DNA from: Anastrepha obliqua
Lineage: Eukaryota; Arthropoda; Insecta; Diptera; Tephritidae
NCBI RefSeq assembly: GCF_027943255.1
Contig: NC_072896.1
Coordinates: forward strand, 31,026,501-31,090,500
DNA: 64,000 nt
Reading direction: 5' to 3'
The translations under genes and the position numbers were made by a program. The notes under the pieces are model-generated. The model had not been told where the DNA came from, made no database searches, and was given only the letters and a program-made list of their open reading frames with translations. The stretch's first letter is position 1. The number at the start of each line of letters is the position of its first letter. Positions 33,149 through 44,689 of this stretch are shown here, in pieces.

Positions 33149-33380
33149 TAGCTCTATAGTCAAATTCCGGCACCTCAAATTTAGAAAGGAGCTACTTTTA
33201 ATTAATAAGAAATTAAAGACATACAAAAAAGTGAAAATATTCCCTCTTCTTATTAAAATATTTAAAAAATTTCAATAATTTTCTTTATAGCGCCATCTTG
33301 GGTTTTTATTTTTAATAAAATGTTAGACATCAAAAATTGTGCAAAATCATTCCATACAAACTGACCCGCTCTAATAATCT

Positions 33381-34440
33381 TATATGCTTATATGCGCAAC
33401 TCAACGTTAATCGCCGATTGATAGACTTCAAATATTTAATAATTTCAATAACACATGAAAGTAGCCATGCTGAGGTCCAGTATGAAGCTGACTTCATACC
33501 TCATTGCAGCTGAAACCAATCAGCGGCAAGTACAAACCGCCATGAATCAAAAAATATGTACCATACATATGCATGTATAATTTATAAGTATGTGTGCGTA
33601 TAAGTGATAACGCCAAAGCACCTGCCTCCATGTGTGAGAGTGTGTGCGTGTGTGTGTGTGTACTTTGTAATAAGTACAATATTTATTCATTTCATTTAAG
33701 AAATTTTCATATCCTGTTAATTTATGCAACATTTCCGGTTTTATCTGTCAAAAAAGAAAGAAATTAATTCAAAGTGAAGAGAAGACAGAAAGAAAGAAAG
33801 AAAAATAATTGCACAGAAAAAATGCTGAATACACTTCATATGCGAAATGTATGCATTTATAATTTATGTAGAGGCTACTTGCTTTTGTAGCCAATTTCTG
33901 ACTATTCAAACTGCGGGAGATGGAAGTGATGGGCTCACAAGCAATGTATATACACATATATGCTGTTGTACGAGTGTATTAACATGCAAGTGTGTATTAT
34001 TAGGGGGGTACTTATGCTTCATATACAGATTTTAAATTATGAAATATGCCAAAAAATACGCGGCATGCGCTGCTACACTGTTACATCAAATTAGTGGGAA
34101 AGAGTAGTGAGCAACACAATAGCAAATCAGCAGGTATTGAAATCAGAGCGCACGCATTTTTCATCTTTACTTGTGTGCATATTTCAGCTTAGTGTACTTT
34201 GACAGGCAACAATAAATTTTTTGAGAAAATGTTAGTTTTGTTTTCAAAATTTTACTAGCGATACGAAGCAATTTGAAAATTCGATTAATGCAGAGCGTTC
34301 ATAAACATTTCAAAGTTTTATAGCGGAAAAATAATACTCCAATCTCTTCAGTCATTTTTGATTTGTTGGTGTTTGAAATAAAATTTTATGATTTTTCACC
34401 TTATTTTGGTCTGTAATCACTTCCCTTTCGCAAATGTGCG
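33381..34440. other. Intergenic DNA with microsatellites
   Basis: Contains a GT/GA-rich microsatellite at about 33630-33660 and an AAAG run at 33788-33806. No gene or element recognised. Confidence 0.5.
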
Positions 34441-34446
34441 CTATGC

Positions 34447-34670
34447 AGTAACTAGTCGGTAAGTAGTCGGCAACTAGTCAGTAACCAGTTAGTAACTAGT
34501 CAGATAACATGTGCACTGGATAGATGTGTTGGTAATTTTTAAAATTACAAAAATGTAGTTTTTCGGCAACTAGTTCGTGACTAGTCGGTATTTATTCGGC
34601 AACTAGTCAGTAACTATACAGTAACTAGTCGGCATCTAGTCGGCAACTAGTCAGTAACGAATCAAGAATC
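34447..34670. repeat. ACTAGT minisatellite in two blocks
   Basis: An irregular tandem array of an 11-bp unit near GTAACTAGTCG (variants GGCAACTAGTC, GTAACCAGTTA). The first block is 34447-34505 and the second 34564-34670, with about 58 bp of other sequence between. Roughly fourteen unit copies, many imperfect. Confidence 0.8.
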
Positions 34671-35204
34671 AAGTTATACAAGGTAGCGCAAAATTAATAA
34701 TCAATACATTTTTTTACTATGTATATTAAAATTTTAATAAATTTAAAACAAAATTATAATTGAGTAATGTAAATATTTATTTAGACCTTTACGCACTCCG
34801 TTGCCTGCCAATTTGTATACTGCAGTTTTCTAGTTGATAAGTGCGAAGTATGATTCAGGTACGACACCATTTGCAGAGATTATAAATTTTCTGATAAGGT
34901 GATTGATTTTGCGCCACCTGTTAGGAAAACAATGGGTGTGTCAAAATAAATATATAGTAGAAGTTAATAAAATGTATTAAATGAAGCATCGATTCCGCCC
35001 ATCCACCATACAAAAGGTCTTTTTATTTCTATCCGCCCCTCTGCACGAAAAATTAAATAAATTAAAATGCAAATATTCTATTGAAATTTGATATACTCTT
35101 GTATACTCGTACATATCGTCATATAAAATCGTCGAAACCTGTGGAAACATCGTCCCTCAAATGCACGCAATATACTTAAAGACTTTATAAAATTATATTT
35201 TTGC
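34671..35204. other. Intergenic DNA, nothing recognised
   Basis: AT-rich unique sequence between the minisatellite and a mariner fragment. Confidence 0.4.
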
Positions 35205-35475
35205 AGGACAGCGCTCACCAACATTTTGCAAAAGTCGTTAAAGAAACTTGGACGGTGCTTTAATAGGAAGTCCTAATCCATCCGCTCTATGCACCAGACA
35301 TTGCTGCTTCCGACCATCACTTGTTCCAATCAATAACTCGCTATCTTGATGTGCAGTAATTCATTTCTTTCAGAAAAGTCAAATATGCAATCCACTCAAA
35401 AGATGAAAATCTTTGTCTACGCGGAATCCTTATGCTGCCTTAATGGGATTGAGGAAAAGTCGTAGGTAATAATGG
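35205..35475 (+). pseudogene. mariner C-terminal fragment
   Basis: Reads LQDSAHQHFAKVVKETWTVL, then EVLIHPLYAPDIAASDHHLF (third Asp region, YSPDIAPSDYHLF) and SITRYL, with a later shift to RGILMLP. The second Asp is changed (QDNA to QDSA context retains D). It closely matches the 30830 fragment, so both may come from one mariner lineage. Confidence 0.75.
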
Positions 35476-35704
35476 ATAATATATTGAATTAATTAAGAAT
35501 AAAGCTCAAAAGTTATAAAAAAAGCGTATACAAAATATGGATGCATATCCTCAATGTATAATATGTGATATACTTTGATTTATTAGTAATATAAAAATTC
35601 AAAAATTACAGAATATGACAGAATGTCAATAGGAAGAAGGTGCACGTTGCTACGGTATTGCCAGATTTCAACACTCCTTCTCAACATGGATGCTTCTTTT
35701 ACAT

Positions 35705-36300
35705 TTAAATTATGATTACAAAATATTCCGTTGGGCAATATGATAAAACGATTTTACCGGCGTTTACAAGTTCGCGTATGTGATGATATCTGACATCGAT
35801 ATGCTTAGTTCGGTTGTGGTACACAGGATTCATTGCCAGCTTCTGTGCACCTTCGTTATCGATATGTAAAATAATCGGTTGATCTTTCCAGAAACCTATC
35901 TCAATCAATATAAGCTGCAAATAAACTGCTTCTTTGGCGGCATTAGGTGCAGCCATATATTCGGCCTCTGTGCTGCTTAGAGCAATAGTAATATGCTTTT
36001 TGGACTCCCAGTATATGGCACTATTCCCATAGAAAAATACAAAGCCAGTATATGACTTTCGGTCGCGAGGATCACTACCCCAATCAGCGTTTACGAAACC
36101 TTTTACACCTTTACTACCTGCTTTGTATGAGAGTTTAAAATTCATGGTAGCTTTCAAGTACCTTAAAATATGTTTCGCCGCAGTCATATGTTCAACATGT
36201 GGATTATTGTTCCTCTGAGATAACTTCGAAACCGAGTGCAATATATCAGGTCGAGTTGTTATGCCCAAGTGCATAAGCGCTCCTATGAATGATTGATATT
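35705..36300 (-). pseudogene. copia RNase H domain
   Basis: A frame of 189 codons reads HLGITTRPDILHSVSKLSQR, HILRYLKATMNFKLSY, FVNADWGSDPRDRKSYTGFV, IALSSTEAEYMAAPNAAKEA and NRTKHIDVRYHHIREL. These are the end of RT and the RNase H of Ty1/copia, with acidic residues (ADW, TEAEY, IDNEGA) intact. No RT catalytic YVDD is upstream, because of the deletion. The final residues run out without the usual end. Confidence 0.85.
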
Positions 36301-36415
36301 ATTAAATATCTGCTTTATTTTTAATGTGCCAAAAGATTATTATTAAAAATTATCACGCATTTCCATTGCTATGATGCAATTCATTCATACGATTTGGGTA
36401 AGCTTAATAATAAAA

Positions 36416-36780
36416 TTATATATTATCTTGTATAGAGATTCCGGTTTCGGCCAACTTATCTGCTACTTCTGTAAATAAATTCAGAAACACGAGCACATTA
36501 TCTTCCTCACGCATTTGCTTGCCTAAAAGTTGCTTGTACAAAGATACTTTTTGCTCTGACCCTTGAGGTTTATGTACTTCTTTCGATTTCTGCCATATTT
36601 CCGATGAAGTCTTGCAGTTTTTGATGTAATTAAGTTGGTTTGATTTCACACCAAGGAGAATAATTGCCAACGCCTTTTCGTCATTTTAGATCCATAACTC
36701 TAATTCCGCTGCATTTGAAGGCTTAACCTCAGTCACCGCCTTCCACAAATTACCATGGATCAGCACGCTCCTTATTTGCA
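36416..36780 (-). pseudogene. copia Gag fragment (UBN2-like)
   Basis: The frame 36670-36416 reads AIILLGVKSNQLNYIKNCKT, SSEIWQKSKEVHKPQGSEQK and LLGKQMREEDNVLVFLNLFT, the central Gag region of copia elements. The part before it (to 36780) continues with a stop and shifts (SNAAELELWI). The zinc knuckle is missing. It lies just downstream of the 5' LTR in the copia relic. Confidence 0.75.
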
Positions 36781-37010
36781 CTGTCTAAGTCCTGTAGTTG
36801 GACACATCAAACTTCTCTATTGCGTGAAGTGATGATGTGCCATTTTCAAGATAACTTTTTTAATAATAAAAAAGTCATAAACTTTTTGCACGGAAACTTC
36901 TGGGTCCATAACCTAATATACTTTGATTTATTAGTAATATAAAAATTCAAAAATGACAGAATATGACAGAATGTCAATAGGAAGAAGGGACACATTGCCA
37001 GATTTCAACA

Positions 37011-37865
37011 TATAACATAAAGGCTAATACCAAACCAAAAAAAAAAAAAAATTAAATAATATGTAATAGAAAATCCTTCTATTAAGCGCACCCATATGTT
37101 AGCCAAGTTGCTTGTATAAGACAAGACACTCGGCGCCCTTAAAGCCCATTGCGAAGCACATCCCTAATCATATAATTTATTTGACTGTCAATCAGTAAAA
37201 GTTTATATATTAAAAAAATAACAATAAAGTTGTACGCAATAAAAAATCGATACTCTTATTACATCCCTAATGTACGTATACGAGTATGTCTCAGTGGATT
37301 TGTATGCTCATTGCACTTACCTATACAAATATGTAACAACAATGCGAACTGTAGTTGTAGTTGTAGTTATGTGTATTTCCAGTGAAACTTTTGTAGCATC
37401 CAATAACGACAGCCACAATAAGAACGATATGCCTTTGTGGTTTGCTGTTGAATTTCGGACGGCCATTTTCACCGGAAATTCGTTGTCTCCCAAGCGCCAG
37501 TCAAGCGCAGTTTCATTGTTTATGTGTATACGTCAATACATACGTGCTAGCGGAAATACGTAATATGATTTTACGTACGTAACTTTATACATAGTAAATA
37601 TTGTATATAGATATGTTTTAATATATAAAGTGAATGTGCAGACATAAAACACTTTAATTTATTTAGTATTATTATTTTTTAATATACTCTCTATAAGTAA
37701 GTAAGTAAAAATGAAAACTAAAATTTTAAAATATGCGAATATCGATATTTTTTAAATTGAGGCACATATTTTCTTTATAAAATATATCAGACTCATCCTC
37801 CCCTTCAATCCCGTCTGCAGAAGCTGTCAAGTGGAAGGGGTGAAGGAAAGTCTTTTCCACTACTT
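37011..37865. other. Intergenic DNA, nothing recognised
   Basis: A 97-codon + frame at 37270-37563 (MYVYEYVSVDLYAHCTYLYK) matches nothing known and looks like chance. Otherwise AT-rich. Confidence 0.35.
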
Positions 37866-38180
37866 GGCGGCCGCCGTAGCCGAATGGGTTGGTGCGTGAT
37901 TACCATTCGGAATTCACAGAGAGGTCATTGGTTCGAATCTCGGTGAAAGCAAAATTAATAAAAACATTTTTCTAATAGCGGTCGCCCCTCGGCAGGTAAC
38001 GGCAAACCTCCGAGTGTATTTCTGCCATGAAAAAGCTCCTCATAAAAATATCTGCCGTTCGGAGTCGGCTTAAAACTGTAGGTCCCTCCATTTGTGGAAC
38101 AACATCAAGACGCACACCACAAATAGGAGGAGGAGCTCGGCCAAACCCCTAACAGAAGTGTACGCGCCAATTATTTTTTT
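37866..38180 (+). mobile_element. tRNA-derived SINE, best-preserved copy
   Basis: Complete element: head GGCGGCCGCCGTAGCCGAATG, A box TAGCCGAATGGG (37877-37888), B box GGTTCGAATCT (37930-37940), body with TGCCATGAAAAAGCTCCTCA and CTGCCGTTCGGAGTCGGC, tail GTACGCGCCAATTATTTT and a T run. Pol III would be expected to read it. The tRNA source looks like a long-variable-arm type (Ser or Leu), judged from the A-box region. Confidence 0.9.
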
Positions 38181-38569
38181 TTTTTTTATTTATGTGAAAG
38201 TCCAGGGCTAGCTAGGGCACGACCCCGTTCCTTCGGTAATCCGTTCTTACAGCACATTAAGAAAATCTCAGACATAGAGATAAAGGATTTGCTGTTATAC
38301 TTGGACCTCACGAAATCCATCTGAAACACAAAGAACAAAACAAAAAAAAAAAACAAAAGAAAGACATTATCACAAGAGACAGTGGTGGTAAAACGGTGCT
38401 GGTCACCAATTAGGATTATTTCAGTGGAAATATTCAACCACTCCTAGAACAACAAATTTGCACTCTGTTATTATAAAATTTAATGGGCTATAAAACTGCG
38501 CAGTAATATTAAAACAAGCTATTTAAAAATTATTGAATTTTTATGAAAATGTATCGGAATTTGACGATG
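38181..38569. other. Intergenic DNA with a MITE-like patch
   Basis: 38450-38550 (ATAAAATTTAATGGGCTATA, AAACTGCG) resembles an arm of the 4742 MITE family. The rest is unassigned. Confidence 0.35.
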
Positions 38570-38770
38570 CTCTAGCTCTCTCAAAAACTAATGCTACCTG
38601 GGTGCTCTCAGTTTGAAAGTGCAAGTCTAGAATCTATCCCTGAACTGCAGCTTGAGCGACTTCTAAAATTCGCGAACACTACGCGCATCTTGAGTGATGC
38701 ATATTTTTGCTAAAAAAAATCTGGTATCCTGCGTGGCTTCGGTCAGCCAGTATAACCTGACCTAATCTAT
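38570..38770 (+). pseudogene. Jockey-like LINE C-terminal fragment
   Basis: Reads LPGCSQFESASLESIPELQL followed by ERLLKFANTTRIL, the last residues of jockey-like LINE ORF2 (..L..L…L..LL.F……). Nothing upstream survives. Confidence 0.5.
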
Positions 38771-38927
38771 CGAAATTAATTCAAGAGAATAAATAAATCA
38801 ATACATAGTTAAAACCTAAAGTGTGGGGTGTTTTTTATAATTTTGACAGCACCATTGTGATCTGAACAGTCAATGCCAAAAGATATAGTACACAGCACGT
38901 TAGAATATTTTATTAAAAATAGAACTA

Positions 38928-39462
38928 CAGTCAGCGTCAAATTGAAGTGTACACCATATATTGTTAAGATTTGACTATTTATTTACCTGTTTACTTTCAA
39001 ATCTCCACTAATTTTTATTTTTTAAGTATAGTTCAACTACAACAAAATCCATATTCGAACTTTGTATAAAACTTGTAACAATTCGGCAAATTCTCATCAG
39101 AATTTCAGATTTTTTACTAAGAATTTTTAGAAAATTTTCGGTGATTTAGTTTTATAGATCATTCAATTTCAAGTTTTAAGTTCATTCCAAATTACACTAA
39201 TTTTTGACAATTTTTTTAGGAATCGGTCTTGCGCATTTTCTCTATTCGACACAATTTCTTATATGGAAAAAACATCCTAAAAATTTGTCAAAAATCAACG
39301 CAGTTTTTGAACTACTTGAATTTTGTATTTTAATATACCAAAATTCAATAATCTTCAAAACTGCGTACCTGAAATTTTTCTATAAATTCCTAGTAAAAAT
39401 TCTGACATTTTGCTGAAAATAAGTAAACAAATCTGGTGTACACTTTATTTTGACGCTGACGG
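38928..39462. mobile_element. Tc1/mariner-type MITE, TA-flanked
   Basis: TA at 38926-38927 and 39463-39464. Ends CAGTCAGCGTCAAATTGAAG and (reverse complement) CCGTCAGCGTCAAAATAAAG agree at 26 of 29 bases through GTGTACACCA. Interior sequence (GGTCTTGCGCATTTTCTC, TTATATGGAAAAAAC) matches the 4742 element, so the two are one family. 535 bp, non-coding. Confidence 0.85.
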
Positions 39463-39464
39463 TA

Positions 39465-40200
39465 TGTGGTCTCCCAACAATGATTTCTAACTCTCGTAAT
39501 AATCCAAAGCGTTAGGTCTGTATCCCTTTGACTTATGCAGAGTCTTAAAATTGGAAGACATTTTTTAAAATTGTTTTAGAAAATAAAAAGAATTGTTTTT
39601 TGCCAATTGGTCACTAGTTAGAATTAATTTTTTTGAAAAAAAAGAAAGAATTACTAAATGTTTATATAATTACTTATTGAGCAAAATTAAAAAAAAAAAT
39701 GGTAAGTAAATTTTCTGAAAAAATGTGAAAAAAATTCCTTTTTGAAAAATTAAAAGTTTTTGCTTTCTTCCCCAAATTAGTTTTTCACCAATTTTTTTTT
39801 TTACTTTTTCAAAAATAAATTTTTTTTCAAATTTTTTTCAGAATTTTTTTTGCAAAAAAGATTTTTTTTTGGAAAATTAAAAAAAAATTACCAAATTTTT
39901 GCATCATCAAATTAGCAACCTACTTTGGAAAAGAAAAAAAATTTGCTTCATGTAATTTTAAATGCTTACTTAAAAACTCTTGGGATTAAACCACTCTAGT
40001 AGAGAAGCTTAAGCTATTTTTTGCACACTTAAGGTTTTATTTAAAGGATTGCAAGTGAGCAGCGGGGTATTTGTGACAAAGCCACGCTTATTCGAGTACT
40101 TTAAAGGCTTAATATTGGAAAATGTTTTTTCTTTTTTAACACTGCATTGAAATAGTTTCAAATCCAAAAATCCATTATTTTTGCATACAATTTAAAACTT
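39465..40200. other. AT-rich low-complexity DNA
   Basis: Poly-A and poly-T rich, especially 39640-39930. No gene or repeat structure. Confidence 0.5.
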
Positions 40201-41260
40201 TATTTAGGATGTTTCGGATTGTCCAATTTGGGTCAAATATGCATCGTTTTGTTGTATAATTTGTTGCCATTTTAAAGGTAGCTTCACTATGTCTCTCTCA
40301 TAGAAGTCTTGGTCCTCTAGTAATTGATTTTCACAATCTTCTCTTGATACCAATTTCTTATCACTCAGAAAGTTTTACAATGAAAGAAAAAGGTGGTAAT
40401 AGCTTGATGCCAGGTCCGGACTATATGGTGTATGCATTAAAACTCATCAATCAAACGCCCGGAGTTTTTGACGAGCTACTAGAGACATATGTGACCTTGC
40501 GTTGAGCTGATGGAAGACAACACCTCTTCTGTTGGCCAACTCTGTCTCTGGTCAATCGATACCTTTAAACGGTCCAGTTGTTGACAGTAGAGATCTGAAT
40601 TTAGTGTTTGGCCATACGGAAGCAACTCATAATAAATAGTAGACCCTTCCTCGCCGTCCGTCCTGGTTTGGCCATTGTTTGCGCTGCTTCGTCATGCTTT
40701 GACCGCGAACATTTTCGCACATTACTGTCGTATGTGACCCATTTCTCATCCTCAATCAACATTAAGAAATGAGTCGGTTTCATTCCGTTTGGCCAAGGCT
40801 TCACAGATGGAAACTCGATCCATCTTGTTTTTTGGTGTTAATTGGTGTGACACCCAAACAGCGAGCATCTTTTTGAATCCAGCTTTGCGCAAATGCTTTG
40901 AAACTGTTTTGTGGTCGATCTTTAGCTCCTGGGCGATGATGCTACGACTGCCAACATGCCGGTGAACTTCGATTATTTCTGGGATTCTAACGAATTTTCG
41001 ACATTATTAACATCAAAAATGCCTGAACGGAATCAACGAAACCAAAATTGCACGTAATTAATTGGTACAGTATAGGGACCATAAACACTATTAAAAATTT
41101 CAGTGGCCTGGTTGAATTTCCGGCTTTATCAAAGAAAAACTGTAAAATGTACTGAATTTTCTCTTGGTTGACTTCCATTGTTAAAACCCTGAATGGAACA
41201 ACAAAAAACGAAACCATTTTTTTTAACCTTGACAACGAATCTAAACTTATTTGACCGATT
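40201..41260 (-). pseudogene. mariner transposase, near full length, broken
   Basis: Minus strand: MEVNQEKIQYILQFFFDKAG (start 41178), then KIDHKTVSKHLRKAGFKKM-like sequence, EDEKWVTYDSNVRKCSRSKH (first Asp, 40740), EAAQTMAKPGRTARKG, HQLNARSHMSLVARQKLR, HTPYSPDLASSYYHLFLSL (third Asp) and DQDFYERDIVKLPLKWQQII. The second Asp (HQDNARPH) is Leu here. Several frameshifts. Its length matches a normal 1.0-1.3-kb mariner; terminal repeats are not clear. Confidence 0.85.
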
Positions 41261-41399
41261 CTTCATCGATCAGTACAGCCACATACCGAGAAAATAATGG
41301 ATTTCTTTTTCCCTAAACCAGTACATACAGCCTGTTACAAGAGATGGCATATCGATATTTATACTAAGTTTCAAGCTTCATACAAATATTGGATAGAAA

Positions 41400-42545
41400 A
41401 AATGTCTTAAACTTTTTATCACAATTCCACGCTTTTTAATAAGATTTTCTGAGGTATGCAGGTTTAAAGTTGCCGTAAAATTCTGTTGACTTTTAATATT
41501 TTTTTCCTCGACGATGTTATGGATTTCCTTCCATAAAATGAACATTCGAAATATCTTTGTGAGAAAATGCAAGACGGTCATCAAAAAAAAAAAAACAAAG
41601 TGCGTGTAGCGTAGTACACATAACAGAAGTGAAACTTTCAAGACAGACAAAGAAAGAGGGAGAGACCCGAGAGAGAATGAGTGAGAGAGAGAGAGAAAGA
41701 ATATATATCTAAATAAATTCACAACATTTGCAGAGAATACAAATAGACAAAATTTACAAAAAACCGAAAAGGGTCGACCGATGTAGGTAAACGCCGGACA
41801 CAAACCGTGACAACAACGCACACTACTCCGAGCGTTTATCACCTGCACAAACGCAGCGATTCCAGGACCGCAGCAACGGCACAAATTACCGCAAGGTAAT
41901 ACCAATAAATCCGACGCCGGAATGAACAGCACTTTATAGTACGCACAAGCACTAGCCAGAAAACGGAAATAAGCCCCAAAAAGTAGGCACCAAAAAAAAA
42001 ACGCCCCAAATGAAGACACCAAGGAAATATAACGCGAAAAAGTATGCACCAAAAATATATTTCCTACAAGTTTGCACCAACAAGCAAGCGCCAAAAAGTT
42101 GGCAGTGTTATTTCTCACTAGAAATTAGCAACCACAAGGAAAAACTCAGGAAAAATAGCCTAAAGTATATCTAAGATATATATAAGGTATAGCTCTCTCT
42201 CTCCCTTTCCTCTGCGTTCTATCTTTTTTCTCTCTCGCGGCACGAAAATGCCAAAATGTTGCATGGCCTTGAAATTTTACTCTCCACTCTCGCTCGTCCA
42301 TCGACGCCTAAGAAGTTTCACTTCAAAAATTCCAACAATTAACACGGTTTTGGAGTCACTTTAAACTGGCACTTTGTTATGTTAAAATTTAAAGGGGCTA
42401 TAAAACTGCATACTCCAAAGTTTTTTTAAATGCAAATTAAAAAGTTTTAAATTTTTTTAAATTTAGTGAAACTTCGAAACTTTAAGTTGTGTGGTTGTTG
42501 TTATAGTATGAACTATATTTTTTATAAAAAATAAATAAATGAAGT
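41400..42545. mobile_element. Two MITE-like arms around a purine-rich block
   Basis: 41400-41585 and 42348-42545 resemble opposite arms of the 4742/38928 MITE family (GACCGTCTTGCATTTTCTCA and GGGGCTATAAAACTGCATAC). Between them lies 41649-42240, bounded by inverted GAGAGAGA / TCTCTCTC stretches. It may be a MITE split by a second, purine-edged insertion. A 246-codon minus-strand frame covers this region but is a composition effect. Confidence 0.4.
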
Positions 42546-42764
42546 AAATAATCGAAACTTTGCAATATCTTCTTCTTCCCCTTGATTGATAATCATTTTT
42601 AATCTTATTTTAAATCAATATATGTAATTTGAATTTGATTTGTTTTGTTTTTAAGTTTTCTTTTTTGACTGTTTGGTTTTTGTTTATTTTTTGTTTTTGT
42701 TTATTTTTCTTTTTTTGTGTTTGACCGAGTTTAAAAAAGCGCGAGTCCTTTCTTTCTCCTGCTA

Positions 42765-42885
42765 ACCGATGCCACTTGGATACACCAAGTGAAGCGCAAG
42801 TGCAAATGTTCAAAAATCTTCCGCAGAATCTTTCTCTCAAACACTCCAATGGACACCTCATTGGACACTGTCAAGCGTGAGGACG
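42765..42885 (-). mobile_element. RTE-like LINE fragment
   Basis: The minus strand reads SIGVFERKILRKIFEHLHLR, the VFERKILRKIFGPL motif of the 7311 element. About 120 bp remain. Confidence 0.5.
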
Positions 42886-44439
42886 AGCATGATGCAATAT
42901 CCCGCTGCTTTTATTATGAACACAAGTGTATGAAAGCTTCCAGTTCCAATCAATTTAAAACTGAAATACTTTAACAATGAGCAAAAATGCCTTTAAAATT
43001 ACTTTAAAACTATGCCTTTGATGTAAAAGCACACACATTTTTCTCAGTTGCAGGCACTTCATTTAAGATGCATTTCCTTCTGACACCACTTCCTTTAATG
43101 ACAATAACTCTCACTATGGCTGGATTGTCGCCAATGATGGAAAAAATTTAATTTTAAAGTACTTTTACTTAACTACCCCCATTTGCTGGCCGCTGCACAG
43201 TCCATACACCAGCGACCCTTGACATCCATTTTAATTTTTAGTCTGGTGCAAACGCAGCTGCACATAAATAAACAACGTCGTGCGTGAGTAAGCGAAAGAG
43301 GCTACTTCATTTATGTTAAATACCTACATACCGCAAAAAGTGCCATAAAGCACCTTCACGTGTCCATGTGTGAGAGTAGTGCTCTATTTTCTGCGCCTCC
43401 GTCGCCCACTTGGCCCACACAGACAAACACTTCGATGATTACTCAGCGCATATGTGCCACTTTTTGTGCTTGCAAGCGCGCGTATGTGGGCATGTGTGCG
43501 TGTGTGAAAGGAAATGCATCTTTGATGTGCTGATTTTTGTTTTTTATCTACTCTTAGTTGCATCCTCTCTTTATGCTGGCACATTGGATGCATTTTTAAT
43601 TTCTGATACGAAACTCGTTAACGACCGAATTCACAATCGCCTGCACTCTGCTTGACCAGTTCAATGCACAATTCGGCAAATGGCTATTTGAGGCGAGGCT
43701 GCACGCATGTTTTTTCTTCTTGTTTTTGTTTTTGTGTTATTATTAAAAAGAAAATGTAGAAAAGTATGACCAGTGTAGTTGGGGGAAAAAATCCCGTCAA
43801 AAGTACATATAAAAACACTTCACGCTAAAGTGTCGATTTTAATTGCCCGAGATCGTTGCGAAAAGAGGTCACCAGGCATGTTAGCCACATTGATGACATT
43901 TTAAATTGGTGGCAACGTTTGGCGCTGCCACTTTTTATAACAAATACACACCTACATATACGAATGAATAAATATGTACATGTAAATATGCGAGTATGTT
44001 GAGGTGTGCTGATATGCTGCGCCATTTATCGTCGGGATTGGAAAAGTTACAGGATCAGCAAACACTTTGCGGCAAACGAAGTTATTTTTTCCGCTGTATT
44101 ATGAATTGGCTTATGGTGCGCTTGGGTGGAACTGGTTTGTGTGCTATGAAGCGTTTACAGGCAAGCCTACATGAGCGTAGACCTATTTTCCAACATTTTC
44201 CGATAGGTGTTTATTTGTGTAATGGTGGGGTGCAGCTGAAGAGACAATGCGCGTAAAAATTCCTCAAAAACCATTTAACTGTAAATGGAGTTAACAGCTG
44301 ATACAGCGCCGTACGGCGAACACACACAGGTAATGTGATTTCATCAAAATCTTTCAAAAAGCACCAAACTGCCGGGTGCTCCACAAAGGTGCGTTATCGG
44401 AGCTTTTTCGAGTTGATAGAGCAGTGCGTTAAGCGTGTA
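42886..44439. other. Intergenic DNA, nothing firmly recognised
   Basis: Ordinary fly-type unique DNA with a GT-rich patch at 43480-43506. A + frame of 86 codons at 43996-44256 (MLRCADMLRHLSSGLEKLQD) is unassigned. Confidence 0.35.
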
Positions 44440-44645
44440 TTTTATCGACAATTCTTGGTGACCTCTACTTTTCCTCTATATTCAATGTAAACTTGACAAC
44501 ACCAATCTGAGATACCCGGCCTATGCCGATGACATCTGCTTACTGTCACTCAAGCTTTCTGATCTTAAGGTAACGAGCTTCCGACAACGACTCTGCATCA
44601 GAAACTTCGTGCGACTGGACTAAAGATTAATGCAGCCAGCGACTT
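44440..44645 (+). pseudogene. Reverse transcriptase fragment with YADD
   Basis: Reads PAYADDICLLSLKLSDLK, the catalytic motif C of a LINE RT (YADD at about 44523-44534). A frame follows resembling the post-motif linker. No other RT motifs are near. This motif is missing from the 7311 LINE. Confidence 0.65.
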
Positions 44646-44689
44646 ATTATTATTTTTTGTTCTTATTTTCTTTGTATAGCTCTGGTTTC

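Larger units (their letters stand above)
31461..33380. mobile_element. Possible hairpin-type MITE split by the Tc1-like element
   Basis: CATTAGGATGGGTTAATTCC at 31461 resembles the left end of the 23090 hairpin MITE, and AACTGACCCGCTCTAATA near 33360 resembles the right end. Removing the Tc1-like element between 31536 and 33148 leaves a unit of about 300 bp. The similarity is short and the assignment tentative. Confidence 0.35.
35566..37010 (-). mobile_element. copia-type LTR retrotransposon, internally deleted
   Basis: Two direct repeats bound it: 35566-35673 (3' LTR) and about 36914-37010 (5' LTR). On the minus strand they start TGTTGAAATCTGGCAAT and share CAATAGGAAGAAGG-type sequence; the 3' copy has an extra ACCGTAGCAACG. 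Directly after the 5' LTR, AGGTTATGGACCCAG (36914-36901) resembles the copia primer-binding site for an internal part of initiator tRNA-Met. Gag (36760-36416) and RNase H (36290-35705) remain; protease, integrase and most of RT are gone. Confidence 0.8.

Noticed and set aside
34447..34670. CRISPR-like array
   Set aside because: Unit too short and irregular, no unique spacers, and the DNA is eukaryotic; it is a minisatellite.
41378..42118. 246-codon minus-strand frame, the longest in the window
   Set aside because: It lies opposite purine-rich DNA and is therefore full of Phe, Leu, Ser and Cys. It has no known motif and spans the edge between a MITE-like arm and a purine-rich block.
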